A DNA stretch of 64,000 bases from Oscheius tipulae (taxonomy: Eukaryota > Nematoda > Chromadorea > Rhabditida > Rhabditidae). Below the pieces are notes generated by a model, which worked only from the letters and a program-made list of their open reading frames with translations, was not told where the DNA came from and did no database searches. The stretch is taken from the NCBI GenBank assembly GCA_037178975.1, contig JASJZH010000002.1, forward strand, positions 4,836,001 through 4,900,000, in the 5' to 3' direction. Numbering within the stretch: the stretch's first letter is position 1; each line of letters opens with the position of its first letter. The translations under genes and the position numbers were made by a program. Positions 36,511 to 48,177 of this stretch are shown here, piece after piece.

Positions 36511-39500
36511 ATGAAACGATCTGCTGCTGGTGGAGGAGAGAATGAAAGTCACAGTAATCTAGACAATGGGTCTGGTGATGTCGCCATGGTGAGTCGAAAA
36601 CTTTCCGCAGGTTCTCTGAAAGATTGATACCCACCCCAAGTCTCCTAGCCCCTTCTTACGATCACATGAGCATGTTTGAACTTTGGAACCGTCTGCAGAT
36701 CCCATATGCAAAAATAACTCTCTCCCACTCCAAATCTTATTCATCAAAGATCCGCGCCGCCACAGTCGATCATTTGATCAGACTTTACAGTCCCTCCCCT
36801 GGGGAATAGACCCATTCCGCCACGGTCGCGTAATTTCACGGACACCGACATTTGCCCTTTGTGCTCTTTTGGCCCCGCCCCGCTTGCCCGGCCATCGACT
36901 CTCTCTCCCCTCTCTCCCTTTCTTCCTCGTTTCGATCGGCTGATCGGACTCTTTCCGCACTATCAGCTAGGCCTATTTTGAAAATTCGAACCGGCTGCAG
37001 TCTCGGGTTGTTTGCCATCTCAGGCGGCACGCGTGCAAAAGAAACTTCCCTCATAGCAACCAGCGGATTTGTGGGTAATCCTGCTTCAGTAGATATCTTC
37101 AGCGACTCTCCATTATAGAAGCTTATCACAATAAGTTCCTTTCGCTGAAAGTTCCCAATTGATGCTCTAGCATAATGGTTTTCAGTTTGCCATCCTCCCT
37201 TTATGTAGACGACATTTGTCATCCTGCCATCGTTTTTAAACCTTGTTTGTCTCCATATGCGCTGTAGCTTTGCACTAAATACATAGCTGGAACCTGGCAT
37301 TTGGATATGGAACGAATGATTGAGCACAGTAGTAGTAGAAGTAGTGAAAACATTTATGGAGTGCTGTTTACGTTTGGAAACGTTGACTGTTTTCTTACTC
37401 TCCCCTCCCTTATCTTCCACTTCGATCCACTGCTGCAATTTTTCTCCTGTCTGATTTTCAGCCTCTTGCTTTCCTACGTCACTATTACAGCCCGAGGACC
37501 TTTTCGCGTGTTCTTCAAAACCAACTCTCAACAATTTCAGGATCAGACACCGCCACCAAAGCGACCCTGTTCCACGGAGAAAGGTGAAGAGGAAGACGCT
37601 TACGAGAGGATGAAGTTGAATCCGATCGCTGATGCCAACCAGGAAAGAATCGCCGTCCTTGACTTTGGAGCACAATATGGGAAAGTCATCGACCGAAGGA
37701 TTCGTGAGAGTCGAGTTCTCTCCGAGATGATGCCTTTGTCGACAACGGCCGAGGAGATTATGGCCAACAAGAGCTTCAAGTAACTTGTTCCCTTAGTCTC
37801 CTACATATTCTCTCAGAGGGGTTATCATTTCTGGAGGTCCGGCCTCAGTCTACACCAAAGAATCGCCTCAGATCGATCCCGCCATCTTCAGCTGCGGCCT
37901 CCCAGTTCTCGGCATCTGCTACGGGTTTCAGCTGATGAACAAGTTCGCCGGCGGTACTGTCGCTCGTGGAGCTCAACGAGCCGACGGACAGACTGTTGTG
38001 AATCTGGACACGAGCTGTCCTTTGTTTGATGGCCTGGCAGCCAAAGAAGAGGTGAGTAACTGATGAGTCAGTGGGAAGTATGAACGCAAATATGGAAGAA
38101 TGGGTCAATCTACATTGCAAACTCATATAAGTCATTAGAAATAGAGAGTTAATACAAATAGAGAGAATGGGAAAGAACGGGTCGAGTCGGAAATATCGTA
38201 CCCAAATTTTTGAAAGAGAGGAGCGGGAAAGTACAGAATGACTTGGCGCACCTGTCATGCAGCTGGAACGGGAGAGACACGCACAGTCTAAAACAGGTGC
38301 ATGGGGACATTTTGTCTTGTTCAGGTTCTCCTAACTCATGGAGACTGTGTCACGAGTACTAGCTCTGCTCCTGACTTCAAAGTCATCGCTCATCTGGGAG
38401 ATGTCGTCTGTGGAATCGCCGACGAGGCTAATCGACACTACGGAGTTCAATTCCATCCGGAAGTCGACCTCACCACGAATGGAACAAAAATGTAGATATA
38501 GCCCTATTCATTTTGAAGACGAAAATTAGGTTCCAAAACTTCCTGTTCAAGATCTGTGGCTGTAAGGGCGACTTCACAATGCATTGTCGCGAAGAGATGT
38601 GCATTGCCGACATTCAGAGGACTGTTGGCAACAAGAAGGTCTTGGTCATGGTCTCTGGAGGAGTCGATTCGGCTGTCTGTGCTGCTCTACTCCACAAGGC
38701 TTTGGGAAAGGACCGGGTCACAGCGATTCACATCGATACGGGTTTCATGAGGGAGGGAGAGAGCGAGCAGGTCGTCGAAAGTCTTAACAATCTCGACATG
38801 GATGTTCACTGTGGGTTTGAATCTTTTTCCGTAACAGAATAATCTTTAGCGGAAGTGAGTGCACTCCAATTTTACACGGGTACTGTAAGCGGGAAGCACA
38901 CGAAAGAGGATCTGCTCTTGGATCGGGCCACAGATCCGGAGGTCAAGAGACAAATTATCGGGAACACGTTCATTCGCGTCAAGGATGAAGTCATGAAGAA
39001 GCTGAAACTGAACCCGGACGACTACTTTCTTGCCCAGGGAACTCTCCGTCCGGATCTGATCGAGAGTGCCAGTGCCTTGGCTAGTGGTCATGCAGACAAG
39101 ATCAAGACTCACCACAACGACACGGAGCTCGTCCGACAGCTGCGAGCCGAGGGAAGAGTCATTGAGCCGTTGAAAGATTTCCACAAGGACGAAGTTCGAG
39201 AGCTGGGAGCTGACCTTGGTCTTCCCGAAGACATTGTCCAGCGACATCCGTTCCCTGGGCCCGGTTTGGCTATTCGCATCATTTGCGGTGAGAGTTTTCG
39301 AAGTTTTGTTAGTATTTGGAAGATTTAGCCTTCAAACCGTTCATTTGCGATGATTTCGAGATGACACAACAACAGTTGAGTGTCATCACAAATCTGCATT
39401 TGAATGTAGTCGACAAGGAATTGTTGGCCTATCGAGAAAAGGTGGGTTTACAGACGGAACGCAGAGAGAGACACTTTAAGATCCGAACCCTGATGGCTGC

Positions 39501-40271
39501 CTGGGGATTCCAGAATCTGCTGGAACAGAAGTTCAAAATCAACGCGACTCTTCTGCCGATCAAGAGTGTTGGAGTTCAAGGAGACTGCCGCTCCTACTCC
39601 TACGTGGCTGCCCTCTCCACTGATGAGTATCCGATTCCTTGGAATCAGCTGTATCTCTACGCCCGAGTTATTCCCAAGCTCCTTCATAACATCAACAGGT
39701 TCTAGATAGTTTGAAAAGCCATACAAAGATATGCTCAGGGTTTGTTACGTGTTCGGAGAAACTGTGGATTACCCAATCCACACCGTGACCAACACCTCGC
39801 TGACTACTGGCATAACAAAAATCTTGAGGAATGCTGACAATGTGGCCACAAACATTCTCTTCGGAAAGACAGCCGACGGAAAAGGACTTCTGACCGACCC
39901 TGCCACTCCGAACTCTTCCAAGATGGTTCAACAGGTAGTCACTTTATGTAGTACTCGTACCGTATTCATTCAGATGCCGGTGGTCATGATCCCGGTTCAT
40001 TTTGACCGCAATCCTGAAGTCTACCCGAACTCTTACCAGTGGTCCTTCGTGCTTCGTCCCTTCATCACGTCCGACTTTATGACTGGAATCGCTGCCTTGC
40101 CAGGACAGCATCTCTCGACTGAGGTCAGTCTTTTGACCATTGGTTCTGACAGATTTTTTTATTCAGACAGTTGAACTGATGGCCTCCGAGATCAAAAGGA
40201 CGAATCTCCGCTGCTCACGAGTACTCTATGATCTCACTAGCAAGCCTCCCGGTACCACTGAATGGGAATAG
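36511..40271 (+). CDS. gmps-1 (GMPS-like): GMP synthase (glutamine-hydrolysing)
   Basis: Makes GMP from XMP, ATP and glutamine in the cytosol. The N-terminal extension (MKRSAAGGGENESHSN) is joined by a 952-base intron to DQTPPPKRPCSTEKGEEED. Next is the class I amidotransferase domain: VLDFGAQYGKVIDRR, GVIISGGPASVYTKESPQID, nucleophile Cys in VLGICYGFQLMNKFAGGTV, and His/Glu in YGVQFHPEVD. The ATP pyrophosphatase domain follows (KVLVMVSGGVDSAVCAALL, the PP-loop; FLAQGTLRPDLIESAS; TLPEDIV-type lid). The dimerisation domain ends ITSDFMTGIAALPGQ and LTSKPPGTTEWE. The family C-terminus is complete. Introns are mostly 35-60 bases; the first (36589-37540) and one after the amidotransferase half (about 38053-38324) are long. 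All catalytic residues are present. Confidence 0.95.
36836..37675 (-). other. 279-codon antisense ORF in the first GMP synthase intron, galectin-like segment
   Basis: An uninterrupted minus-strand frame covers most of the 952-base intron and exon 2 of GMP synthase. Its middle (about 37050-37290) reads FKNDGRMTNVVYIKGGWQT, then ENHYARASIGNF, VISFYNGESLKI and GLPTNPLVAMREVSF. The order and spacing resemble the core of a galectin domain (VVxN...GxWxxE...F...NG...LP). The sugar-contact His/Asn/Arg set is not evident. The part overlapping GMP synthase exon 2 is a shadow. It may be a decayed or nested galectin-like exon; without splice partners or a start it cannot be called a gene. Confidence 0.3.
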
Positions 40272-40791
40272 TCCATCCACTGGTTCTTTCGACTTTCTCT
40301 TCTTCGTAAATAGAGCATAATCAGCATTTTCATACTCAGGTTGTGCGCAGTTTTCCGGTTTATGTTTGTTCTCCAGCAAATGATCGTTCGCGGCAACAAA
40401 CTTTTTTGCGCGCGCATTCAAATAACTGGAAATCCCAAAATTTTGCTATTCTTTTCGAGCTTTTCTTCCTTCTACCTTCTTTTACGGAAATATGCTTTCT
40501 AAAAACTACCGAGAGTTTTTGCAAAGACTGCCTGCGCGCATAGACCCAGTAAAACGACGAGTATTTTGCGTAAAACGGGCAAGAATTCCCCACTCAGACC
40601 TTTTCCTCAAAGATTTCCAGATTTATTCCATAGATTCGATTAGATTTATATCGACTTGTGCCTTTTATGTCTCGATTTAATGCAGCCCAGAGTAAAGTTA
40701 TTTTATTGCCTTCTGTGTCGTCTTCGCTCTGTTACAGCTGCTTCTTATCTTCGTCACTTTGAGAAACCACGAAAGTGATTCAGACTCGAAA
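40272..40791. other. intergenic
   Basis: About 520 bases between GMP synthase and CRCP/RPC9. No coding or RNA signal was recognised. Confidence 0.5.
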
Positions 40792-41234
40792 ATGAAGGTT
40801 CTGAACGATCACGTGAGCGTTCTGACAAACTTCGAAGTGAAACAACTACTGCAAGAGCAGGAAAAGGAGGACTTTCAGTCAAAAAACCACAAGAAACTTT
40901 CCAAAAAGGCACTGTTACTTCAAGTTTTCGAGTTCAACAACATTTTCCAGGTTCTAAACTATCTTAATGAGACACCTGCCGGCAAACAAACCAGCGAAGT
41001 AATTGCGAAAGCCGTCAAAGAGTTGAAACCATTCAAGGTTTGGCATTTTCATCAGTCTTCCAAATTTTTTTCCAGCTTACAGGAGCAGAAACCCTACAAG
41101 TAGTGAATCTCCGGCCGTCTACTACGACAGAAGTACAACTGATAGTCGAAGAGTCGGAGGAACGCTTCAAAACAGAGGAGCAGTTGGACAATCTCGTCGC
41201 AACCATCACCTCCAATTTACCGGCAAAGAAATGA
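40792..41234 (+). CDS. CRCP/rpc9-like: RNA polymerase III subunit RPC9 (CRCP)
   Basis: Subunit of RNA polymerase III that pairs with RPC8 in the stalk (Rpb4-like HRDC fold). The ATG gives MKVLNDHVSVLTNFEVKQLL, matching the family start (SNYEVFQLL-like). The middle is NYLNETPAGKQTSEVI and KELKPFKLTGAETLQVVNL, and the end is RPSTTTEVQLIVEESEERF and LVATITSNLP, the strongest family block. A 39-base intron splits KPFK|LTGAE. A 27-base segment (GTTTTCGAG...TTTTCCAG, about 40924-40950) has intron-like ends but is also in frame and fits the family alignment, so I keep it as coding. Length (about 134 residues) is normal. The next gene starts 131 bases downstream on the same strand. Confidence 0.88.
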
Positions 41235-41364
41235 TCTCATACACAGCGTTTCTTACGTTTTTATTCTGATAAAATATTTTGTTCTTCGAGTCTTTGAAGA
41301 CAATGTAAACACAAGACATTCCTCTCCCCCTTGTTCTTTGACTCAATAATTTACAGTAAGGAAA

Positions 41365-42586
41365 ATGAGTAATGAGGGCAGCGACAGCCCGACAAATTCA
41401 GAAAAGTAAGTCTCAAACCACATTCGTCACCGATCTCTGCCATAGGTTTGAAATTACTCCGAAGGGCGGTCGAGAAGGAGAAGAGGAGGACGAAGATGAT
41501 GATGGAAAACCTCCTGTTTTAGTCAGAGAAGACCCAGTAGCAAGAGAGGACCCGCCAAATGTCATTTCTGTACGTCTTTTCTCAGATGTTGAAAATATTC
41601 TGTTCAGATAAGTCACGAGGATTTAATTGAGCCTGGGGTAAATCCCGAACAAATCAACAGTTTGACTACGGAACAAGTCAACGCTCTGGTCGAGATAAAC
41701 AAGAAGCGTCTGGAGAAGAAAACGGACTCAACTGAACCGGTCTGCATCGTTCTCACGGACGATGGCGGACTCAAAGTCAAGGATGCCGCTAATCAAATCT
41801 TCTTTGTGAGGCCGGGTTATTTTTCTCATTTATCAGCTTTTTTTTAGTTCCCTGCGCAACAGCTGAAAGCCATGAACATCGACGTGAACAATCTGACGAG
41901 CGAGAATATTACCAGGATCATCAACGAGGCCATGCCAATTCAATCTGGAGAAGTCGAAGAAGAGCCAATCCATGAGGAAATCGTTATAACCGAGGTCGTC
42001 GACAACGAAGAAGAAGAGTTAATCGCGGTCGAGGAAGCTCCCAGCACTTCACAAACAGGTATCCTTTCTTTTCCATAACCGGACAGTAGTCTCAATAGAT
42101 TTGGAGCAACTCATTGGCGAAGAGATAGAAATACGTCGACAAAATGGCGAGAGAGTTGTGGTTGCAATACGATTCGTTAAGCCAGGAAGAGCCTTGAAGG
42201 TTCAATTCGTTGATGGACATTTTGAGTGGATAGGAGAGGATCAAATTGTTCAGAGGAGAACGATGAACGATCACGAAAGGTTTGTTTCAATGCTAGAGAG
42301 AATCCAGTTTTTTTAGTTACCGGCGTGAAGTTATACAAGCAGAAAAGCACGCAAATCCCCTAAAAAGGTTAGCTGTTGGTGAGGGCAGAAACTCAGCGAA
42401 AAGACCGAACACGGAGCCGAACTTCTGCTGTCCTATCTGCGAGAACAAAGTAAGAAACTCGAAAATAGAAGAGATAATTTTCAGATCTACCAAAAAGAAC
42501 CGTCGTACATTGTCATTCGAATTCCAGCCTGTGACAGCTGTACAAAAGAGAAGGTCGTAGTCCTAGACGATGAACGAAACGGGTGA
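41365..42586 (+). CDS. acidic protein with C-terminal zinc-ribbon-like CxxC pairs
   Basis: Not recognised at family level. The start MSNEGSDSPTNSEK follows the acceptor ATTTACAG, which could be a trans-splice site. The N-terminus is acidic and low-complexity (GEEEDEDDDGKPP). The middle contains QINSLTTEQVNALVEINKKR, then PVCIVLTDDGGLKVKDAA, QLKAMNIDVNNLTSENITRI, an acidic stretch, and LEQLIGEEIEIRRQNGERVV with KVQFVDGHFEWIGEDQ. The C-terminus has FCCPICENKIYQKE and CDSCTKEK, two CxxC pairs that could bind zinc. Five or six short introns keep frame. A nuclear role is suggested by composition and zinc ribbon only. It may be co-transcribed with RPC9 upstream (131-base gap ending in a pyrimidine-rich acceptor). 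Confidence 0.6.
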
Positions 42587-42658
42587 TCCATAATACTCTG
42601 ATTATTTATTCTGTATTCACTATTCACAACACTGAGACTATACAATTTCCCCAAGCAT

Positions 42659-43262
42659 TTACAGCTCATCATGGAGAAGATAAGCCAGAGCAGGATCGAC
42701 CTGGTTGACCATCTTTCCGTGGACCTTGTAGACGATTTTAAGATCCTTGAGCAGCATGTCAACGGCGCGAGAAGCTTTTTCCTCACTGAGTTCTTGAGCG
42801 AGCTCTGTCTTTACAGCAGCGATCGTCTCCTCGGCTGTAGCTCCGTTGAGCTTCTTCTCCAACAGAACGGAGCGGAATTTCTCAATCTGAGCCTTGGTCA
42901 AATAGTATCCAGGAAGTTTCTCGAGCTTTTCAGTCACGACGGCTGTATGACGAGGAATTATGACCTTCTCTGTAAAGAGGCGCTGGTATTCCAGGCTCTT
43001 GTTGCTCAAGTACTGCTCATAAGTCTTCATGATCTGCTTCTGATTGTCGTCATAGACAACAATGTCTTTCGCTAGCTAAAAAGAAACTATTTAACCTTCA
43101 TTTACTATTACTCACATCGTGGATCTCCTGTTCGTTGAACTCGGGCTGCTCCTTGAAAAGACTGGTGAAGTCCATGGACGTCTCAATGTACTTGAGAGTC
43201 ACATCACTGGCCGTAAGAGCGAAGCTCGAGCCAACGAGAAGAGAAAGGAGCGAGAAAATCAT
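42659..43262 (-). CDS. secreted ER-retained protein with HDEL tail, unknown family
   Basis: Two exons. The first encodes a signal peptide (MIFSLLSLLVGSSFALTA) and SDVTLKYIETSMDFTSLF. After a 40-base intron the second starts LAKDIVVYDDNQKQIMKTYE and is mostly helical, charged sequence: KSLEYQRLFTEKVIIPRHTA, LEKLPGYYLTKAQIEKFRSV and KTELAQELSEEKASRAVDML. It ends ALAYLLHDEL before TAA at 42659-42661. HDEL at the extreme C-terminus predicts ER-lumen retention. No cysteines and no known catalytic motif are visible, so it may be a structural or chaperone-like protein. It ends 72 bases from the convergent zinc-ribbon gene. The model is confident; the function is unknown. Confidence 0.7.
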
Positions 43263-43451
43263 GATGATCAAATGACTGATTCTAGCTCGAATCTCGCCGA
43301 TTAAATGCCTCGCTACAGTGGAACCGTTTGACCAGCTGTCGCAGAGGGCGCTTTGTGCTGACGATGCCCTACTGCTGAAACTGTACGGAAAGAGACATAA
43401 AAAGAACGATGAACGAATGATTTTGTACAGTAGATACTTTGGAATTTCTGG

Positions 43452-43927
43452 TTATCTGGCAGATCTGTTGGCTTCTTGACGCTGTCTCTCCAGATTTTTC
43501 TCAATTTCCTGAACGAATTCGGCCTCGTTGAAGTCAACTGGCACGAGATTATTGAACATGGGACCGCTGGGAGGAGGACACGAAGAAGCTGCCTGAAACT
43601 ATTACTTCTTTCTTTTGTAGATCTGTAAAAAAAAAAGTGCGTCAAAAAGAGACATACAAGTCGTCTCGCAGCCTCGTTGATTGCCGGTTCACTCTTTCCC
43701 ACAATCTCTTCGGCTATTTTTGAGATTTCTTCCTCATTGTTTCGCGATGACTCGATTTTAAAAACTGAAATTGCTTCATATTTTGAGGAATTAAGAAAAA
43801 ACATACTATTAGCGAGTTCCATGTCTTCTGGCGGATTCCTGTCGACTATGCGCTTGTAAAAGTCGTCTGGTAGAGGAATCGGACGTTGAGTTCGTGAGAG
43901 TAAATGCTTTTCGAGGTCCGCGTTCAT
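43452..43927 (-). CDS. small helical protein of unknown function
   Basis: Not recognised. The start MNADLEKHLLSRTQRPIPLP (start codon 43925-43927) continues DDFYKRIVDRNPPEDMELAN. After an intron come IFKIESSRNNEEEISKIAEE and IVGKSEPAINEAARRL. After a 66-base intron (the nearer acceptor leads to an early stop, so the farther TTTCAG is used) come AASSCPPPSGPMFNNLVPVD and NEAEFVQEIEKNLERQRQEA, ending at TAA 43452-43454. About 120 residues, acidic, coiled-coil-prone, without signal peptide or membrane span. It lies 190 bases upstream of the HDEL gene on the same strand and is head-to-head with the USP8 gene. Confidence 0.6.
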
Positions 43928-44475
43928 TATCCAGCTGAATTGGAACGTATTTGTAGACAGAAAATAAGTGAAAGACACAGGAACTAAGATATGCGAAGAA
44001 CAAAGAAAGGAAAGTAGTGTTTGAAATGGCTGCTCTGCCGCCAAATAAATGTCAACAATATTTCCAGGAAGACGGAAAACAGATCGAGAGCAGCTGATCA
44101 CTTTTTCCTCTTTTTTCTTGTTTCTTTTTCGCTAACTCCTTGTTTCCAAGCAATTCACAACAGCGAATTCACTAGAAAAAAAGAACAACCGTGCGCTTTT
44201 CCAATGCGATTTCTTTAGCTCGATTTCGTAACGTGTTGCATAACGGGTTTTCGCCCATTCATCACAGCTACATTTCTCTCTCTCTCAAAAAATATTTGAT
44301 TTTTCACAGAACTCCTTTGGATTGGCCTTCCTTTTGATTCATTGAGGAAAAACTCATCATTTCCCTTCGCATGCCTCTCTTCTCTCCTTTTTCTTTTCAT
44401 TGAACTAATGTTTAGGTTTCAGCCGATCCTCCGATGTAAAATCGGCCCACGATGCCCAGTCTCCAGTTTTCCAAT
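43928..44475. other. bidirectional promoter region
   Basis: About 550 bases between two divergent starts. It is pyrimidine-rich on the USP8 side, with a TTTCAG acceptor near 44421 that could be the USP8 trans-splice or 5' UTR splice site. No gene recognised. Confidence 0.45.
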
Positions 44476-47400
44476 ATGGCGGAGCTGAAGGTGAATGGAG
44501 AACTCGACCCAGAACTGCGCAAGAAGTTCCACAAAGTGACTTGTGAGAGGTATCTTTTTTGTATGACCAATATTTCCTGTTTAGGGCCTTCGAATCGTAC
44601 CTCACGCTGTTCAAACAGGCCGTGAGAGCAACAGCCGAACCGGAGAACCAGTACATTTTTTATGCGAGATGCGGCGAGCTCGGGAAGATGATTATGCAGA
44701 AAAACGGCTTTCAACAGTTCACCAAAAAAGTAAGCTTGCTCTTATATTTTGAGTTTGTTGTTTGTAGCAAGAGCTATTTGACACGTTCAAGACGGTCCTT
44801 TCTCAAATGGAAACAGTCGAGGCGATGCTGACAAAGGCATACCAGCAAAAGAAAGAAATTATTGTGGCTCCCGACTTGCCAGAAGTGCCGCCGTCTGTCG
44901 ATATTCTCAAAATTCCGGAATTGGCGAAAGTCAAAGTAACTATCCAGCCGAGAGAACTTCTTCGTGCTGTGGAACAGGAAAAGAAAAGTGCCGTGAGTTC
45001 TCTATTCTTTCCCTGTTGACTCGGTTCAGGTAATTCTCGACTTTCGTACCGACCAGACGAAGAAAATGATACAGTACACCAAAGGAGCCATTCATCAGGT
45101 TACTGTGATCCCGATTCCAAGAGATTTAGTCAATCCTGGGTATACTTTAAAAAAATACCCAAATATTACCAAAGTTCAGGCTCCTTTTCCACGCTCTGAA
45201 ACTCCGACTGCCGACAGGACATCGGCCATATCTGTCCAGAATACAGAGCAGCGACTACGTGGTTATCATGGAAGACGAGGGATCCGAGCTGATAGAAGAT
45301 CGTCCCTTACCGTCTACCAAGGCAGGAATTCTTCAGTTGGCCCTTACTGAGGTTTGTCTTTCCATATTTCCTCGGAACAATCAAAATATTCCAGTACAAT
45401 CCGACGGAAAAGTTGAAGTGTCGGCCCCTTTTCATGGAAGGCGGCTTCAAAAAATGGAATCTCCAGTATCCGACCTATGTTCACAACACCGATCAGGACG
45501 TTGTTGTCTATCACGACGCGTTGGAGAGTATGATAGCCAACTACAGAAAACGTTAGTTTCATATCTTTTTAATTGAAAACAGCCCATATCAGCCCAACTC
45601 TCCGTCGAATATCCAGAATTTTCGCCTCGGCGGGTCGCGGTAGAAAAACCGCCCGAGGAACCGGCAGTTGTTCCCGGCCGGGAATCGATCACGCCGCCGG
45701 TAGTACCTTCGCCATCACCTGATTCGATCGCGGAGCCGCAAGAAGTCTTCGAACCCGTCAGTTCCCTCTCACAACTGCCTCATAGACCGCCTGTTCCGGA
45801 GAGAACTACCAGTAAGTCAATTTCTGTGTTCTCTTTGCTAAAAAGCACTAAAAAAGTCGATAATCGAGGAAAGCACGCCCATTTCCAGAGCCAGCAGAAG
45901 TTCCGCCGACTGAGCCGAAATCCATATCGCCAGCCCCGACGCCCATCGTTCCAGAGCCATCGAATATGGCCCCTCGATTGGCAGGTGGTCAGTCCGACCG
46001 AGAAGGCGTCTCATCAAGTGGGTTATTGTTATCTGTCTCTGTTATACGCATGGTCAGTAGGATCAAGTCATCCGTCTGTCGACCGAGGTAAAAAGCCAGG
46101 AGAAGTTTCACATCAACCCATTGCATCTGCCTACACTCCAACTCCTTCGAAGCCGTCTCTGGATCGAACCACGAAGCCGAGTCTCCAGATCACGGCCCAG
46201 GAACGACGTCAGCTGCTCGGAATTTACCAGATGATGGCTGAGAATATAGCCGAAAACGCGGTGAAACGTGGCGGAACCCGGCCCGGACAGACGGGTCTCT
46301 ACAACATGGGCAACACATGTTTTATGAACGCCTGTCTCCAGGCTCTCTTCCAGACCCCGTCTCTGGTCGACGTCTTTACTAGAGACTACTTTACGAGCAA
46401 GGTAAATACGTGAGTTTTGGTCGTGTTTATCTCTGAAAATGGAGTAATTTAGGCAGAATCCTCTAGGCACTAGTGGAGTCATTTCTGCTGTTTTTAGTGC
46501 CCTTGTGGATAATGCATGGAGCGGGGAGTTTAATGCCTTCAAGCCACAGCGATTCTTGGTTGGTTTTCTTTATTTTTGACAATAAAGATAATTCAGGCAG
46601 TGTTTGCGAAAGAGGTGAACTCGATGCTAACAAACGGACAACAACAAGACGCCTCCGAGTTCTACATGATGTTTTTGGCTTCGCTGCACGAGGACACGAA
46701 TCAGGTGCTCAAGGGAACGCCGCCCGTCACAAATTACACCGGCGGAGCGAATATTCGGAAGGAAGCGGTCGACTTTGACCGCAAGCAGAGTCAATACAAC
46801 TATTCCCCCATCAGTCGGATTCTACATGTTAGTAGCTCTTTTTTGTCTTACTTTGTTAAATTTTAGCCCAGGACAGTGTCCGAGGTGACGTGCTCGACGT
46901 GTCGAGCACAGAGTGTCACTTTTGACGATGTCAATATCATTCAAGTCGGACTGCCCCCGCCCTCGATGGACAGAGTCTCGCTGGTCGACTGTCTTCATAA
47001 AATCTTCAGTTCAACGGTACCTTTTGGTCTATTTTTTTCAAAAAGAACAAACAGTTTAGAATCTGGACGGGCGATGGAATTGTCCCTCCTGTAAAACCGC
47101 TCGTCCTGCCAGTCAGAAAATATCGCTCTGGAACTTGTCTCCTGTTATTGTAAGTCCTTTTTGTTCAATTCATTAGGAGAATCTAGGTTGTCCACCTTCT
47201 ACGCTTCTCCTTCACCGGCGGCGACTATGTGAAGAACGACATTTCCGTCCAATTTGACCCGGACCATCTCGACATGAAGCCGTTCCTTCACGCAAGCGCC
47301 GACAGGACAGTCGAGTCGTCATATAAACTGTATTCTGTCACGGTTTGTCATCGTTTTTGTCTTGAAAAACACTAAAAGTTCAGAATCATAGAGGCCGACT

Positions 47401-47588
47401 AAACAGTGGACATTATACCGCCTATTCGCGCCATTTAAAGTCGGGAGAATGGCTTCGATTCGATGATGAGACGGTCAGTCCCGGCAGATCCAGTGATATC
47501 AACGTGAGCTATTTTTTCATATACAATATTTATTCAATTTCAGTATTCCGACGCCTATATTCTCTATTTCAAACGAAAGGGACTATGA
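44476..47588 (+). CDS. usp-50 / USP8-like: USP8-like ubiquitin carboxyl-terminal hydrolase
   Basis: Cysteine protease that removes ubiquitin, with the domain layout of endosomal USP8. First is a USP8 dimerisation/MIT-like helical region (LKVNGELDPELRKKFHKVTC, YLTLFKQAVRATAE). Next is a rhodanese-like domain (SAVILDFRTDQTKKMIQYTK, SDYVVIMEDEGSELIEDRPL, CRPLFMEGGFKKWNLQYPT). It lacks an obvious catalytic cysteine loop. A proline-rich linker of about 200 residues follows, then the USP core: Cys box QTGLYNMGNTCFMNACLQAL, QQDASEFYMMFLASL, zinc finger CSTCRAQS with CPSCKTA, and His box LNSGHYTAYSRH, ending YILYFKRKGL. An in-frame ATG at 44452 is an alternative start. Introns are short. The splice after NYRK uses the second of two nearby acceptors. 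SMIM7 follows 280 bases later. Confidence 0.9.
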
Positions 47589-47867
47589 GAAGAAGACGAA
47601 TCTACACCTTTAACAGTCTGTGATAAAGAGTAGCCTTTTTACACGAATCTTTTCTGTATATTTGCCAGAATAAATATATATTCAAACTACTGTTCTTTTG
47701 TCCCTTCCCATTGGTTCCGGCCCAGTTCTCTCCTTCTAAAAGTAGTAGTACGCAATTGCGTATTTGACGTGTCTTCCACCTCATTTTTGTTTGTTCTCCG
47801 AGCCAAATTCTGCCTGATTGTACCGAATTGTAGACTTTTCACCTGTTGTCTGCTCTGCAAATGAAGT

Positions 47868-48176
47868 ATGCTTTCTGAGCTCATCATTGCCGGTACCTTG
47901 ATAATCAACGCCTGTGCCGTTCTCAATTTCAAGCTGTAAAAAGGATCTTATTTCTTTTATTTCCTGGCATTTCCAGTAATAAGAACCAGGACGCCCATCA
48001 TTTTATCGTAGAGGGAGAAGTCAAATCGCTTGGTGACAAAATCCGGGAGTTCCTGCTCGCGGTCCGCTACTTCCGCGTCTTCATCGCCCTCTGGAACGTT
48101 TTTCTCATCTGTCTTATGCTAGTGTGGGTTCTTTTTGTAGTTATATATAAAGTTGTTCAGATTCTTCTCCCACTAA
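47868..48176 (+). CDS. SMIM7-like: small integral membrane protein 7 (SMIM7)
   Basis: A short membrane protein conserved across animals and of unclear function. Exon 1 (47868-47935) gives MLSELIIAGTLIINACAVLN, matching the SMIM7 N-terminal TM. Exon 2 (47977-48123) gives HFIVEGEVKSLGDKIREFLL and AVRYFRVFIALWNVFLICLM, again a near match. A 37-base intron leads to exon 3 (48161-48176), encoding the last residues VFFSH and TAA. Length is about 77 residues, as in the family. The stop lies one base before the COG4 ATG. A short upstream ORF (ATG at 47861, five codons, TGA at 47876-47878) overlaps the start codon out of frame and could reduce its translation. Confidence 0.88.
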
Positions 48177-48177
48177 A